DNA of 64,000 nucleotides from Collimonas sp. OK412 (GCF_900112135.1 NZ_FOLC01000014.1:98756-162755); one strand, 5' to 3'. Shown: positions 28,465 through 39,546, counted from the first letter of the stretch. Translations and numbers: made by a program. The notes: generated from the letters alone by a model not told the origin.

Positions 28465-29757
28465 TTGAAACAGCCATCCTTTTCCCTGAAAAAAAACTTG
28501 CTCGCCGCCGTGCTGTTCCCGGCGCTGGCCTTGAGCGCCGGCATGGCGCCGGCGGCCCCCGTGGCGCCGGTGTACGACCTGGCGCAAAAAGAAAAACCGG
28601 TAATGATGGACACCATGCGCGACCTGGTGAATATCGAATCGGGCAGCGGGGATCTTGAAGGTCTGGCCAAGATCGCCGCCCTGATCCGTGATCGCCTGAC
28701 GAAACTGGGCGGCAAGGCTGAATTGCTGGACGCGCCGGAAATCTACCGGATGGGCGACACCCCGGAAAAGATCGGGCAGATCGTGCACGCGGTTTTCAAG
28801 GGCAACGGCAAGCGCAAGATCATGCTGATCGCGCACATGGACACGGTGTACCTGCGCGGCATGCTGAAAGACCAGCAATACCGGGTTGACGGCGATAAGG
28901 CTTACGGCCTCGGCATCGCCGACGACAAGCAAGGCGTCGCCACCATCCTGCATACCATCGCCATCCTGCAAAAAATCGGCTTCAAGGATTACGACACGCT
29001 GACGGTGCTGATTAACGGCGACGAGGAAATCAGTTCGCCCGGAGGCCGCAGCCTGCATACCAAGCTGGGCGCCGAACAGGACGCCGTGTTTTCCTACGAA
29101 GGCGGCGGCGCCCAAGGCCAGCTGCGGCTGGCGACCAGCGGCATCGCCGCGGCGTACCTGACGGTCGAGGGCAAGTCTTCACATGCCGGAGCGGCGCCGG
29201 AAAGAGGCGTCAACGCCTTGTATGAACTGTCTCACCAGGTGTTGCAGATGGATTCCTTGTCGCAACCGTGGCGCGGCTTGAAACTGAACTGGACCGTGGC
29301 GCAGGCCGGCACCAACCGCAACGTGATCCCGGCCAGCGCCAGCGCACAAGCCGATGCCCGCGCCTTGAAGATGAGCGACTTCGAGCAGTTGCAGGAACAG
29401 ATGCAAGAACGCGTCAAGAAGCAGCTGATCCCGGACGCCAAGGTCCACCTGAAATTTGAAATGCGGCGGCCGCCGCTGGAAACCAATGCCGCTTCGCGCG
29501 CCGTTTCGGCTTACGGCCAAAAGATCTACCAGGAACTGGACTTGCCGATGACGATAGTAGATACGGCCAGCGGCGGCGGCACCGATGCCGCATTCGCCGC
29601 ACTGAAATCGAAGGGAGCCGTAATTGAGGGAATGGGATTGACCGGCTATGGCGCGCATTCGAATGACGCCGAATACGTCTTGCTGAACAGCATCGTTCCG
29701 CGCCTGTACCTGTCGACGCGGCTGATCATGGATTTTGCCCAGGGTAAAGTCCAGTAG
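28465..29757 (+). CDS. Secreted M20-family metallopeptidase (glutamate carboxypeptidase type)
   Basis: The start is a TTG with GGAGACAGAAG upstream. An N-terminal signal peptide (MKQPSFSLKKNLLAAVLFPA...) ends near APAA-P, so the 430-residue enzyme is periplasmic or released. Zinc-site motifs are AHMDTVY, GLGIADDKQG (bridging Asp), NGDEEISSPGG (catalytic Glu) and a C-terminal GYGAHSNDAEY. The architecture is that of carboxypeptidase G2-type enzymes, which remove C-terminal glutamate from folates or peptides. It is probably co-transcribed with the upstream MHS transporter. Confidence 0.9.
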   Translation: MKQPSFSLKKNLLAAVLFPALALSAGMAPAAPVAPVYDLAQKEKPVMMDTMRDLVNIESGSGDLEGLAKIAALIRDRLTKLGGKAELLDAPEIYRMGDTPEKIGQIVHAVFKGNGKRKIMLIAHMDTVYLRGMLKDQQYRVDGDKAYGLGIADDKQGVATILHTIAILQKIGFKDYDTLTVLINGDEEISSPGGRSLHTKLGAEQDAVFSYEGGGAQGQLRLATSGIAAAYLTVEGKSSHAGAAPERGVNALYELSHQVLQMDSLSQPWRGLKLNWTVAQAGTNRNVIPASASAQADARALKMSDFEQLQEQMQERVKKQLIPDAKVHLKFEMRRPPLETNAASRAVSAYGQKIYQELDLPMTIVDTASGGGTDAAFAALKSKGAVIEGMGLTGYGAHSNDAEYVLLNSIVPRLYLSTRLIMDFAQGKVQ

Positions 29758-29874
29758 GACTGGCATACACGGCTGGGCAGGTTGTCCTGTCCAGCCATAC
29801 GGCAATCACCTAAACGATACAAACCATGGATTGGAAGACTTGATCCTTGCACAAACTGGGATTACCATCTCGAC

Positions 29875-30072
29875 ATGGAAACAAGAGTCATCAAACTTGA
29901 AGAATTTGCCGGCGAAGCGCGTGATCGCCTGACGCGCATCGAAACACGCCTGGACCATATGGCCACCAAAGAAGATATGTCCAAGCTTGAGGCCACTCTT
30001 CTACGATGGTTTATCGGAACAGCCGTCTCTCTGACGGCCCTGGTGTTCGCTGCGGCAAAACTGATTCACTGA
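29875..30072 (+). CDS. Small coiled-coil protein with C-terminal membrane anchor
   Basis: The 65-residue product has a heptad-rich N-terminal part (DRLTRIETRLDHMATKEDMS, a pattern common in phage-associated XhlA-like and DUF1640-like proteins) and one C-terminal transmembrane helix (WFIGTAVSLTALVFAAAKLI). No strong ribosome-binding site is visible. No function can be given. Confidence 0.55.
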   Translation: METRVIKLEEFAGEARDRLTRIETRLDHMATKEDMSKLEATLLRWFIGTAVSLTALVFAAAKLIH

Positions 30073-30127
30073 ACGCAACGCTGCCGTTGCACGGCCAGTT
30101 CAATGCGTTTTATCCAATCTGGACGCT

Positions 30128-31018
30128 CTACCCAATAATCCGCAGCGAATAATCTGTCGCCCGGATATCCTTGGTCAGGCTGCCGATCGAAATCCGGTCG
30201 ACGCCGGTTTCCGCGATAGCCCGCACCGTTTCCATATTGATGCCGCCGGAAGCTTCCAGCAGCGCCCTGCCGTCAGTCAGCTTGACGGCGTCGCGCATGG
30301 CGTCGAGGCTGAAGTTGTCGAGCAGGACCGAGTTGGCGCCCGCGCTCAATGCCTCGTCCAGCTGCACCAGGTTTTCCACCTCGATCTGGACCGTGACATC
30401 CGCATCCAGCTTGTGCGCCGCCTGCATCGCGGCGGAGATGCCGCCGGCTGCAGCGATATGGTTTTCCTTGATCAGGATGCCGTCGTACAGGGCCAGCCGC
30501 TGGTTATGGCCGCCGCCGACGCGCACCGCGTATTTCTGCGCCAGGCGCAGGCCGGGCAAGGTTTTACGGGTATCGAGGATATGCGCCTTGGTGTCGGCGA
30601 TGGCATTGACGTAGATGCGCGTTGCGCTGGCTACGCCGGACAGCAGCTGCAGGAAATTCAAGGCGCCGCGCTCTGCGGTCAGCAAGGCCCGGGCCGGTGC
30701 ATCGATCAGGCAGACCTGGCTGTCGGCGCTCATCAGGTCGCCTTCGGCATACGACCAGTCGATACGGATGCGTTCATCCAGCTGCCGCATTACTGCTTCG
30801 AACCATGGCGCGCCGCACAGCACAGCTTGCTCGCGCACGATCACGCGCGCCTTGACCATCTGTTGCTCCGGGACCAGCTTGCCGGTCAAGTCACCGCTGC
30901 CGACATCTTCGGCGATTGCAGTGCGGATGTTGTTATCGAACGCCGTTTGCAGCGCCGCATCAAACGGTGCGAAACGATTCTCTAAGTTGCTGACTGATTT
31001 GCTGTTGGAAGTACTCAT
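30128..31018 (-). CDS. nadC: Nicotinate-nucleotide pyrophosphorylase (quinolinate phosphoribosyltransferase)
   Basis: NadC converts quinolinate and PRPP to nicotinate mononucleotide. The 296-residue sequence has [43 protein letters not shown] and [20 protein letters not shown], all canonical. The start ATG overlaps the nadA stop by 4 bp (31015-31018), showing a tightly coupled nadA-nadC operon. Confidence 0.96.
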   Translation of the reverse strand: MSTSNSKSVSNLENRFAPFDAALQTAFDNNIRTAIAEDVGSGDLTGKLVPEQQMVKARVIVREQAVLCGAPWFEAVMRQLDERIRIDWSYAEGDLMSADSQVCLIDAPARALLTAERGALNFLQLLSGVASATRIYVNAIADTKAHILDTRKTLPGLRLAQKYAVRVGGGHNQRLALYDGILIKENHIAAAGGISAAMQAAHKLDADVTVQIEVENLVQLDEALSAGANSVLLDNFSLDAMRDAVKLTDGRALLEASGGINMETVRAIAETGVDRISIGSLTKDIRATDYSLRIIG

Positions 31019-32166
31019 GCGGGACCGATTCCTGAAAACAGTTTTTGTTCTTGCGCCAGATCGCCGGATGGGCGCACGTTGGCTTTGCGCTGGGCGGCGA
31101 AATCCAGCATGCGGTCGATGCAGACCACCGCCTTGCGGCCGGTTTCAGCGTCGACCTGGATTTCATTGCCGCCGAACTCCAGCACGTCGGCCAGGTTCTG
31201 CAAGCCGTTCATCGCCATCCATGGGCAATGCGCGCAGCTCTTGCAGGTCGCGCTGTTACCGGCGGTTGGCGCATCGATAAAGCGTTTGCCGGGCGCAGCC
31301 ATGCGCATCTTGTGCAGGATGCCGTTGTCGGTGGCGACGATGAATTCGTCGGCGTCCAGGCTCTGGGCGGCGGCGATCAGCTGGGTGGTGGAGCCGACCA
31401 CATCGGCCTGCGCCACCACGGCTTCCGGCGATTCGGGATGCACCAGTATCTTGGCGTTCGGATGCTGCTGGCGCAGCAGCGCCAGTTCGACGCCCTTGAA
31501 CTCGTCGTGCACCAGGCACGAACCCTGCCACAGCAGCATGTCGGCGCCGGTCTGTTTCTGTATATAGCCGCCCAGATGCTTGTCCGGCGCCCACAGGATT
31601 TTTTTACCTTGCGCGTGCAGGTGGGCGACGATGTCGAGGCCGATGGACGAAGTCACCATCCAGTCGGCGCGCGCCTTGACCGCGGCACTCGTGTTGGCGT
31701 ACACCACCACGGTACGGTCGGGATGCGCATCGCAAAAAGCGGAAAATTCGTCCGCCGGGCAGCCGAGGTCAAGCGAACAGGTGGCGTCCAGGTCAGGCAT
31801 CAGCACGCGCTTGTGCGGGCTCAGGATTTTCGAGGTCTCGCCCATGAATTTGACGCCGGCCACTACCAGCGTCTTGGCTGGATGATCGCGGCCGAAGCGC
31901 GCCATTTCCAGCGAATCGGAAACGCAGCCACCTGTCTCTTCTGCCAGGTCCTGTAAATCGCCGTCGACGTAATAATGTGCGACCAGCACGGCTTGCCGTT
32001 CTTTCAGCAAGCGCTTGATGCGCTCCTTGAGCGCGATTTTCTGGTCAGGGGTGGGAGTTTCAGGGACGCGAGCCCAGGCATGAGCGGTACAACTGGTACC
32101 TGCGCTGCTGCCTAGGTCCATTTGCGGCCGCTCGAATTCAACGGTTTTGATGGCGTGGGTTTGCAT
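31015..32166 (-). CDS. nadA: Quinolinate synthase
   Basis: NadA condenses iminoaspartate with dihydroxyacetone phosphate using a [4Fe-4S] cluster. From the ATG at 32166 it has 383 residues. The three cluster cysteines are in [18 protein letters not shown] and the [10 protein letters not shown] region, and [12 protein letters not shown] is the N-terminal substrate motif. The frame stays open to 32310, but the extra 48 residues are not typical of the family. It is first in nadA-nadC. Confidence 0.95.
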   Translation of the reverse strand: MQTHAIKTVEFERPQMDLGSSAGTSCTAHAWARVPETPTPDQKIALKERIKRLLKERQAVLVAHYYVDGDLQDLAEETGGCVSDSLEMARFGRDHPAKTLVVAGVKFMGETSKILSPHKRVLMPDLDATCSLDLGCPADEFSAFCDAHPDRTVVVYANTSAAVKARADWMVTSSIGLDIVAHLHAQGKKILWAPDKHLGGYIQKQTGADMLLWQGSCLVHDEFKGVELALLRQQHPNAKILVHPESPEAVVAQADVVGSTTQLIAAAQSLDADEFIVATDNGILHKMRMAAPGKRFIDAPTAGNSATCKSCAHCPWMAMNGLQNLADVLEFGGNEIQVDAETGRKAVVCIDRMLDFAAQRKANVRPSGDLAQEQKLFSGIGPA

Positions 32167-32430
32167 GGCTACGATGGGTGTGAGAGGGTCATGAGCTGCG
32201 GTAATACGCAATGATACGACAGAAGGCGCAACAAGGCATTTTGCAGCAACGCGCTGTGGGATTATCAAGAGGGAATTTCTACCGTCAACCTTGACATTGC
32301 GTGTGAGCATTAGCTTATTGCAAGCAGGAATGAACTCCCGTACTATGATTTAACAATTGTCATAAAAAAAATCTGCCGGGCTCAATGTCCGAGCATTTTG
32401 TTGCATGCAATATAAGAACACAGGGACAAC

Positions 32431-32988
32431 ATGATAATTTTCGACAAGACAGAACGTGGCCGTACCGAAATAGCCACACGCGGCCAGAGCGTGGCGCCAC
32501 GGCTGCGGACACTGTTATTGCTGGTAGACGGCAAGACCAGCAGCGACGAGTTGCTGCGGAAGGTGGCCGGACTGGGGCTGGGCCAGGAACACCTGGACGA
32601 GTTGCTGCAGGCCGGCCTGATCCAGGCCAGCGCCGATAGCGGCAATACTGGCAATCCCGGCAACAGCGCCGCCGCTGTCGAGGCGCCGCCAGTGAAAAAC
32701 GTGCCGCCGCCCGCCGCCCCCCTATCAGCCGAGCAGGTGCTGCCGCCGGGACAAACCCAGTTCGAGGCGATTTATCATTTCTACAACGATACGATCAAGA
32801 GCATGATCGGCTTGCGCGGTTACGGCCTGCAGCTGAAAGTCGAACGCGCCAGCAGCATCCAGGATTTCCGCGACCTGCGCCAGCAATACCTGGAGGCGGT
32901 GCTCAAGGCCAAGGGCGAAGAAATCGCCCGCAGCCTGCGCGGCCGGCTGGACCAGCTGCTGTATCTGGGCGAACGGCCGCAGCAGTAA
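32431..32988 (+). CDS. Hypothetical protein with N-terminal winged-helix-like domain
   Basis: The 185-residue protein has an N-terminal domain (about 1-70: RLRTLLLLVDGKTSSDELLRK..., the shape of a small helical or winged-helix domain), a Pro/Ala-rich linker (about 75-105) and a C-terminal helical domain (about 110-185). It has no signal peptide. I do not recognise a family. It is divergent from nadA and ends at a bidirectional terminator. Confidence 0.65.
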   Translation: MIIFDKTERGRTEIATRGQSVAPRLRTLLLLVDGKTSSDELLRKVAGLGLGQEHLDELLQAGLIQASADSGNTGNPGNSAAAVEAPPVKNVPPPAAPLSAEQVLPPGQTQFEAIYHFYNDTIKSMIGLRGYGLQLKVERASSIQDFRDLRQQYLEAVLKAKGEEIARSLRGRLDQLLYLGERPQQ

Positions 32989-33000
32989 ACGGCGCAGCGA

Positions 33001-33038
33001 AAAAAAAAGCGTGGCAGGTTGACTCTGCCACGCTTTTT
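33001..33038. terminator. Bidirectional intrinsic terminator
   Basis: AGCGTGGCAG (33008-33017) pairs perfectly with CTGCCACGCT (33025-33034), with nine A on the left and five T on the right. It lies between convergent genes and can stop transcription from both. Confidence 0.9.
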
Positions 33039-33083
33039 CACATCTGCCATGGCGCAGAAATTCCCGCGCCATGGTTGATTGAT

Positions 33084-34685
33084 TTACTCGATGCCCTGGC
33101 TGGTCAGGTAATCCTCGTACGAACCCTGGAAATCGACCACTTCGTTTTCCTTGACTTCCAATACGCGGGTGGCCAGCGACGACACGAACTCGCGGTCATG
33201 CGAGACGAAGATCAAAGTGCCGGCATATTTTTCCAGCGCGATGTTGAGCGACTCGATCGATTCCATGTCCATATGGTTGGTCGGTTCGTCCAGCAGCAGC
33301 ACGTTGTGGCGGCCCAGCATCAGCTTGCCGTACATCATGCGGCCCTTCTCGCCGCCGGACAGCACCTTGACCGACTTCTTGACGTCGTCGCCGCTGAACA
33401 GCAGGCGGCCCAGGCTGGAACGCACGGCCTGGTCGTCGTCGCCTTCCTGGGTCCATTGGCCCATCCAGTCGGTGAGCGTCTTGTCGGTCGCGAAATCTTC
33501 CGTCGGATCCTGCGGCATGTAGCCGACATTGGCGTTTTCCGCCCACTTCACCAGGCCGCTGTCGGCCGCCAGGCCGGCGATGTCGCTGCCGCCGATGCTG
33601 CGCAACAACGTGGTTTTACCGGCGCCGTTGGCGCCGATGATGGCGATTTTTTCACCGGCTTCAACCATGATGTTGAAGCTCTTGAAAATCGGCCGGTCAT
33701 AAGTCTTGCTGATGCTTTGCACTTCGACCGCCAGCCGATGCAGTTTCTTCTCGCCGTCGAAACGCACGAAAGGATTGGCGCGGCTCGATGGCTTGACGTC
33801 CTCGACCTTGATCTTTTCAATCTGCTTGGCGCGCGATGTCGCCTGGCGCGCCTTCGATTTGTTGGCCGAGAAACGACGGACGAAATCCTGCAGTTCGGCG
33901 ACCTTGTCCTTGGCCTTGGCATTCGCCGACAGCTGCTGCGCACGCGCTTGCGAGGAAGCCAGCATGTATTCGTCGTAGTTGCCGGGATAGACCTTCAAGG
34001 TGCCGTAGTCCATGTCGGCCATGTGGGTGCACACCTGGTTCAGGAAGTGGCGATCATGGGAAATGATGATCATGGTCGAATTGCGCTGGTTCAGCACATC
34101 TTCCAGCCAGCGGATGGTATTGATGTCGAGGTTGTTGGTCGGTTCATCGAGCAGCAGGATATCCGGATTCGAAAACAGCGCCTGCGCCAGCAGCACGCGC
34201 AGTTTCCAGCCCGGCGCGACATTGCTCATCGGGCCCTGGTGCTGCTCGATCGCCACGCCTACGCCCAGCAGCAGTTCGCCGGCGCGCGCTTCAGCGGTAT
34301 AGCCGTCGTACTCGGCAAACTTGGCTTCCAGGTCGGCCGCTTTCATGTAATCGTCGTCGGTAGCTTCCGGATTGGCGTAGATCGCGTCGCGCTCAGCCAT
34401 GGCCGCCCACATTTCGGTATGCCCCATCATCACGACATCGAGCACGCGCATTTCCTCGAATGCGAACTGGTCCTGGCGCAATTTGCCCAGGCGCTCGTTC
34501 GGATCGAGCATCACGTTGCCGCCCGACGGCTCCAGGTCGCCGCCCAGGATCTTCATGAAAGTCGACTTGCCGCAGCCGTTGGCGCCGATCAGGCCATAGC
34601 GGTTGCCATCGCCGAATTTGACGGAAATGTTTTCAAACAGCGGCTTGGGGCCGAACTGCATCGTGATATTTGCTGTGGACAACAT
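33084..34685 (-). CDS. ybiT: ABC-F family ATPase, YbiT type
   Basis: The 533-residue protein has two ATPase domains joined by a linker (about 240-320) and no membrane segments, as in ABC-F translation factors that act on the ribosome E site. Domain 1 has Walker [10 protein letters not shown] and a degenerate signature ([16 protein letters not shown]), while domain 2 has GANGAGKTT and a normal LSGGEKGR. The degenerate first signature and length fit the YbiT group. It is monocistronic, with its own terminator. Confidence 0.9.
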   Translation of the reverse strand: MLSTANITMQFGPKPLFENISVKFGDGNRYGLIGANGCGKSTFMKILGGDLEPSGGNVMLDPNERLGKLRQDQFAFEEMRVLDVVMMGHTEMWAAMAERDAIYANPEATDDDYMKAADLEAKFAEYDGYTAEARAGELLLGVGVAIEQHQGPMSNVAPGWKLRVLLAQALFSNPDILLLDEPTNNLDINTIRWLEDVLNQRNSTMIIISHDRHFLNQVCTHMADMDYGTLKVYPGNYDEYMLASSQARAQQLSANAKAKDKVAELQDFVRRFSANKSKARQATSRAKQIEKIKVEDVKPSSRANPFVRFDGEKKLHRLAVEVQSISKTYDRPIFKSFNIMVEAGEKIAIIGANGAGKTTLLRSIGGSDIAGLAADSGLVKWAENANVGYMPQDPTEDFATDKTLTDWMGQWTQEGDDDQAVRSSLGRLLFSGDDVKKSVKVLSGGEKGRMMYGKLMLGRHNVLLLDEPTNHMDMESIESLNIALEKYAGTLIFVSHDREFVSSLATRVLEVKENEVVDFQGSYEDYLTSQGIE

Positions 34686-34835
34686 CTTAGATTTGGTCTT
34701 TTCTTAATTGAATCATGGGGTTAGATAGTGGCGGCATTATACAGTATCCACATTTGTGCACTGCATGAACCGGCATAAAACCAACGCCTGCCACCACTAT
34801 TTCCATGAATCCGGGCAGATTTCCAATCCGTCGCC

Positions 34836-35741
34836 TTATTTCGCCGCCACGGATGCCGCCAGGCGCCCGACTTCCGCCAAGGCCGCATTACGCGTGGCTT
34901 CCGAGGCCTTGGTCGCGGTCAGGTAGCTGGCTACCAGCAGCGGTGCGCGATCGGGTGGAAACAGTATGCCGATATCGTTAGTGCTGCCATAGGCGCCTGA
35001 GCCAGTCTTGTCGCCTACCCGCCAGCCGGCCGGCAGCAATGCGCGCAGGCGCTTGTCGCCAGTCTTGTTGGCAAGCAGCCAGGTTGTCAATTGTTTGCGC
35101 GAATCGGCAGACAATGCATTTCCTATCAGCAACTGGTGCATGGTGGACAGCATCGCGCCCGGCGAAGTGGTGTCGCGCGGATCGCCGGGAGTGGCCTGGT
35201 TGAGGTCTGGCTCGATACGGTCGAGCCGAGTCGCCTTGTCGCCCAGGGAGCGTACGTAGGCCGTCAGTCGAGCGGGGCCGCCAAAGCTGTGCAGCAGCAG
35301 GTTGGCGGCGGTATTGTCGCTCAAGGTGAGGGTTGCTTCGCACAGCTCCGCTATCGACATGCCGCCGCCGACATGTTTCTCGGTGACAGGGGAATACGGA
35401 ACCAGCTCGGCGGCTTCGTAACGGATGCGCCGCGCTAGCTGTTCCTGTCCCTGGTCCACGCGTTTCAGCGTCAGTCCCGCCGCCAGCAGCTTGAAGGTGC
35501 TGCACATCGGAAACCGTTCGTCGCCGCGATAGGCATGGCTTTGTCCGGTAAGGGTATCGAGGATGGCGACACCCAGGCGTCCCCCGCTTCTGATTTCTAT
35601 CTGGCGCAGTTGGCGGGCGATCGGATCGGCAACCGGCTTCGCCGTGCTGGCAGTCGAGGCCCAGGATTTCTGTGTGTAGCCGCTTAAGACCAGCGCTCCG
35701 AAAGCTGCCCCCAGGTTGCCGGCAAACTGGCGTCGTTTCAT
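34836..35741 (-). CDS. bla: Class A beta-lactamase
   Basis: The serine beta-lactamase has 301 residues. Key residues are visible: STFK with the acylating Ser81 (Ambler 70) and Cys80 (Ambler 69), SDN (141-143, Ambler 130-132), EPDLN (177-181, omega loop Glu166) and DKTGSG (Ambler 234-238, Ser237). The N-terminus MKRRQFAGN followed by a hydrophobic stretch suggests Tat export. Cys69 without Cys238, together with Ser237, resembles CTX-M, PenA and L2 enzymes rather than KPC/NMC-type carbapenemases. It is divergent from an AmpR regulator. Confidence 0.94.
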   Translation of the reverse strand: MKRRQFAGNLGAAFGALVLSGYTQKSWASTASTAKPVADPIARQLRQIEIRSGGRLGVAILDTLTGQSHAYRGDERFPMCSTFKLLAAGLTLKRVDQGQEQLARRIRYEAAELVPYSPVTEKHVGGGMSIAELCEATLTLSDNTAANLLLHSFGGPARLTAYVRSLGDKATRLDRIEPDLNQATPGDPRDTTSPGAMLSTMHQLLIGNALSADSRKQLTTWLLANKTGDKRLRALLPAGWRVGDKTGSGAYGSTNDIGILFPPDRAPLLVASYLTATKASEATRNAALAEVGRLAASVAAK

Positions 35742-35774
35742 ACTTCCCCTCAGAATTTGATGAACAAGGCATCA

Positions 35775-35811
35775 ACGATAACGTTGGCCAGGCTATCACT
35801 CAAGCTACAAT
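35775..35811. promoter_or_regulatory. Overlapping divergent promoters of bla and ampR
   Basis: Minus strand: TTGAGT (35803-35798), 17-bp spacer, TATCGT (35780-35775) for bla. Plus strand: TTGGCC (35784-35789), 16-bp spacer, TACAAT (35806-35811) for ampR. The two overlap back to back, so AmpR bound here would affect both. Confidence 0.5.
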
Positions 35812-35857
35812 ATCGAAGGCAAGACATAAGAAAAACTAGCTCAAACGGAGAAATGAC

Positions 35858-36718
35858 ATGCACCTCCCCTTGAATTCCTTGCGCGCTTTCGAAGTCTCGG
35901 CACGCCTGCTCAGCTTTACCCGTGCGGCCTCCGAGCTCAACGTTACGCAAGCCGCGATCAGCCAGCAGGTAAAAAATCTCGAAGAAAGAATGGGAGTACA
36001 GCTGTTCCGCCGCCTGCCGCGCGGGCTGGCATTGACCGACGAGGGCATCGCCCTGCTGCCGGTGCTGGCGGAATCGTTCGGGCGCATCGGCGCCGTGCTG
36101 CAGCAGTTCGGCGATGGCCGCCGGCTGCGCGAGGTGCTGACCGTGGGCGCTGTGGGCACATTCGCCGTCGGCTGGCTGATCCCGCGCCTGCGCGATTTCC
36201 AGCAAGCCCACCCGTTCGTCGATTTCCGCCTGTTCACCAACAACAACCGGGTCGACATCGCCGGCGAAGGCCTGGACTACGCCATCCGTTTCGGCGACGG
36301 CGCCTGGCACTCGACAGAAGCCGAAGAGCTGCTGGCCGCGCCGCTGGCGCCGATGTGCTCGCCAGCGGTCGCATCTTTCCTGCGCGATCCGGCCGACCTC
36401 GCCGGACAGGTATTGCTGCGCTCCTACCGCACCGACGAATGGGCCGCCTGGTTCGCCGCAGCCGACCTGCCCTGCCCGCTGCTCAGAGGCACCGTGTTCG
36501 ACTCCTCGCTCACCATGGCCGAAGCCGCAGCCCAAGGCGCCGGCGTAGCGCTGCTGCCGACCCGCATGTTCGCCCGCGAACTGCAGCACGGCCGCCTGAC
36601 CCGCCCGTTCGACATCGAGATCGCCACTGGCAGCTACTGGCTGACCCGCCTCAAGTCAAAACAAACCACCCCCGCGATGCAAGCCTTCCGAGAATGGCTG
36701 CTCGCCGCCACCAGCTAA
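35858..36718 (+). CDS. ampR: AmpR-type LysR regulator of beta-lactamase
   Basis: The 286-residue LysR protein begins LPLNSLRAFEVSARLLSFTRAA and has the AmpR effector-domain phrases VGAVGTFAVGWLIPRL, NNNRVDIAGEGLDYAIRFGDGAWH, RSYRTDEWAAWF and GSYWLTRLKS, close to the order in enterobacterial AmpR. Residues matching AmpR Thr103 and Asp135 are Thr101 and Asp133. In that family, muropeptide fragments from cell-wall recycling switch it from repressor to activator. CGGAGAAATGAC precedes the ATG. The stop codon lies inside a repeated element that follows. Confidence 0.9.
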   Translation: MHLPLNSLRAFEVSARLLSFTRAASELNVTQAAISQQVKNLEERMGVQLFRRLPRGLALTDEGIALLPVLAESFGRIGAVLQQFGDGRRLREVLTVGAVGTFAVGWLIPRLRDFQQAHPFVDFRLFTNNNRVDIAGEGLDYAIRFGDGAWHSTEAEELLAAPLAPMCSPAVASFLRDPADLAGQVLLRSYRTDEWAAWFAAADLPCPLLRGTVFDSSLTMAEAAAQGAGVALLPTRMFARELQHGRLTRPFDIEIATGSYWLTRLKSKQTTPAMQAFREWLLAATS

Positions 36719-36743
36719 ATTAGGGTCAGAGTCAAATTAATTT
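36718..36743 (+). repeat. 26-bp direct repeat, copy A (REP/RAYT-like)
   Basis: The element contains GGGTCAGAGTCAAATTAAT. An identical 26-bp copy is at 36792-36817, and similarity extends some 10 bp further (AAGCA-GTGC). In many proteobacteria this motif borders REP-associated tyrosine transposase genes; that link is from memory and not shown here. The repeat starts on the last base of ampR's stop codon. Confidence 0.6.
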
Positions 36744-36791
36744 CAAAGCAAGTGCCAGCTGCCCGCGGTAACGCCAGAGCTAATTAGAGCT

Positions 36792-36817
36792 AATTAGGGT
36801 CAGAGTCAAATTAATTT
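36792..36817 (+). repeat. 26-bp direct repeat, copy B (REP/RAYT-like)
   Basis: This is identical to 36718-36743. Between the copies is a 48-bp spacer that ends in a short repeat of AGCTAATTA. No transposase gene remains between or next to them. Confidence 0.6.
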
Positions 36818-36878
36818 GGAAGCAGGTGCTTGCGGCGACACCAACGGTCTTCGGGCCAGGCACGCTGATTGGGGGAGA

Positions 36879-38284
<1,406 letters not shown>

Positions 38285-38302
38285 TCAGGGAAGCAATATC
38301 TA

Positions 38303-38752
38303 TCAACGGTCTTCTGAAATCTCGGCCCAGCAATTGGGCGTTTCGTGCAGCACCAGTTTCTGCAGGTGCAAGCCGGTGCCGTAGTGGTCCTTGTAGGCGG
38401 CCTTGAGGATATCGTAGGCGGTGCGCGCGAGGTTTTCCACCGTCGGAATACGGTCGATGATGACGGTCTTGTGATCCGGCAGCGTCGCCAGGAACTCGCG
38501 CACCGCCGTGTCTTTTTCGTAGACCAGGAAAGCATGGTCCCAGACATCCACCAGATGCTGTTTTGCCAGCGTCTTGATATCGGAGAAATCCATGATCATG
38601 CCATTGTCGGAACTGCCTTCGACTTCAATCACCGCGCCCACCAAAGTGATTTCGAGCGTATAGCGATGGCCGTGCAGGTTGCGGCACTGGCTCTTGTGGT
38701 CGGGGATCCGGTGGCCGGCGTCGAATTCCAGTTTGCGGGTGATGGTAAGCAT
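38303..38752 (-). CDS. queD: 6-carboxy-5,6,7,8-tetrahydropterin synthase
   Basis: QueD catalyses the second step from GTP to queuosine. The 149-residue protein has FDAGHRIPDHKSQCRNLHGH (zinc His and catalytic Cys), GMIMDFSDIK and the C-terminal LHETPN motif. It follows queE after 28 bp in the same direction. QueC and QueF are not in this window. Confidence 0.94.
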   Translation of the reverse strand: MLTITRKLEFDAGHRIPDHKSQCRNLHGHRYTLEITLVGAVIEVEGSSDNGMIMDFSDIKTLAKQHLVDVWDHAFLVYEKDTAVREFLATLPDHKTVIIDRIPTVENLARTAYDILKAAYKDHYGTGLHLQKLVLHETPNCWAEISEDR

Positions 38753-38780
38753 AGGTAAAAAGGTTCTTTATAAAATCTGT

Positions 38781-39416
38781 TCAGGGAATCTGCAGCAGCT
38801 TGTGGGTTTGCAGGCTCAGCTTCCATTTCGGGTTGCGCTTGCAAGTCTCAATTGCCAGTTCCAGATTGTGCGCCAGTTGCGGGCCATCCATGGCCTGCAC
38901 ATAGAAATGTTCGAAATCAAGCGATTCGTATGCGGCCAGCGATTGGCCGGCTTGCGGGATCACCACTTTCAGCTCATTGCCCTTGCGCAGCTTCAGCACC
39001 GAACCCATCTTTGGGCTGACGCAGATCCAGTCTATGCCTGGCGGCGGCTGCAGCGTGCCATTGGTTTCGATGGCGATTTCAAAACCGGCCGCGTGCATGC
39101 TGTCGACCAATGCCGTATCCAGTTGCAGCAAGGGCTCGCCGCCGGTAAACACCACGAACTTGCTGGCGGCGTATGTATCCGGCCAGAGCGCATTGATGGT
39201 GCTGGCCAGCGCCTCGCTATCCTTGAACTTGCCGCCGCCGACACCGTCGGTGCCGACAAAATCGGTATCGCAGAACTGGCAGACCGCGGTGCTGCGATCT
39301 TCTTCGCGGCCAGTCCACAGGTTGCAGCCGCTGAAGCGGCAAAACACCGCAGGACGGCCGGCATGGGTGCCTTCGCCTTGCAATGTGTAGAAAATTTCCT
39401 TGATGCTGTAGGTCAC
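38781..39416 (-). CDS. queE: 7-carboxy-7-deazaguanine synthase
   Basis: This radical-SAM enzyme contracts the ring of carboxytetrahydropterin in queuosine synthesis. In the 211-residue protein the cluster cysteines are spread in the insertion-type motif of proteobacterial QueE: FCRFSGCNLW followed 14 residues later by CQFCDTD. GGEPLLQ is the SAM-binding GGE. It begins a probable queE-queD-tadA-ldcA unit. Confidence 0.94.
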   Translation of the reverse strand: MTYSIKEIFYTLQGEGTHAGRPAVFCRFSGCNLWTGREEDRSTAVCQFCDTDFVGTDGVGGGKFKDSEALASTINALWPDTYAASKFVVFTGGEPLLQLDTALVDSMHAAGFEIAIETNGTLQPPPGIDWICVSPKMGSVLKLRKGNELKVVIPQAGQSLAAYESLDFEHFYVQAMDGPQLAHNLELAIETCKRNPKWKLSLQTHKLLQIP

Positions 39417-39511
39417 GGTGCTTCTCGCATATGTTTGTCAGCCTCTGATTCGCCAGCCGCAGCGAAGCCGCATGAATATCGGGCCAGACACTGTCAATAC
39501 TCGCAGTTTTC

Positions 39512-39546
39512 CGTCGTTTTCACTATCAAAAACGACGATTTTTTGC
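39512..39546 (+). terminator. Terminator-like hairpin in the queE-thpR gap
   Basis: CGTCGTTTT (39512-39520) pairs with AAAACGACG (39529-39537), followed by ATTTTTTG. It reads as a plus-strand terminator, yet no plus-strand gene precedes it. Otherwise the 314-bp gap 39417-39730 shows nothing; I looked for a preQ1-type riboswitch before queE and did not find one. Confidence 0.45.

Noticed and set aside
29782..29874. A longer N-terminus for the small coiled-coil membrane protein
   Set aside because: The extra 31 residues are unlike the coiled-coil part and have no ribosome-binding site; the ATG at 29875 is the better start.
34978..35799. Second reading frame over the beta-lactamase gene
   Set aside because: It overlaps the beta-lactamase fully and lacks any motif; the S-T-F-K, SDN and KTG motifs are in the other frame.
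39417..39511. preQ1 riboswitch upstream of queE
   Set aside because: I found no preQ1 aptamer-like pattern in the leader.
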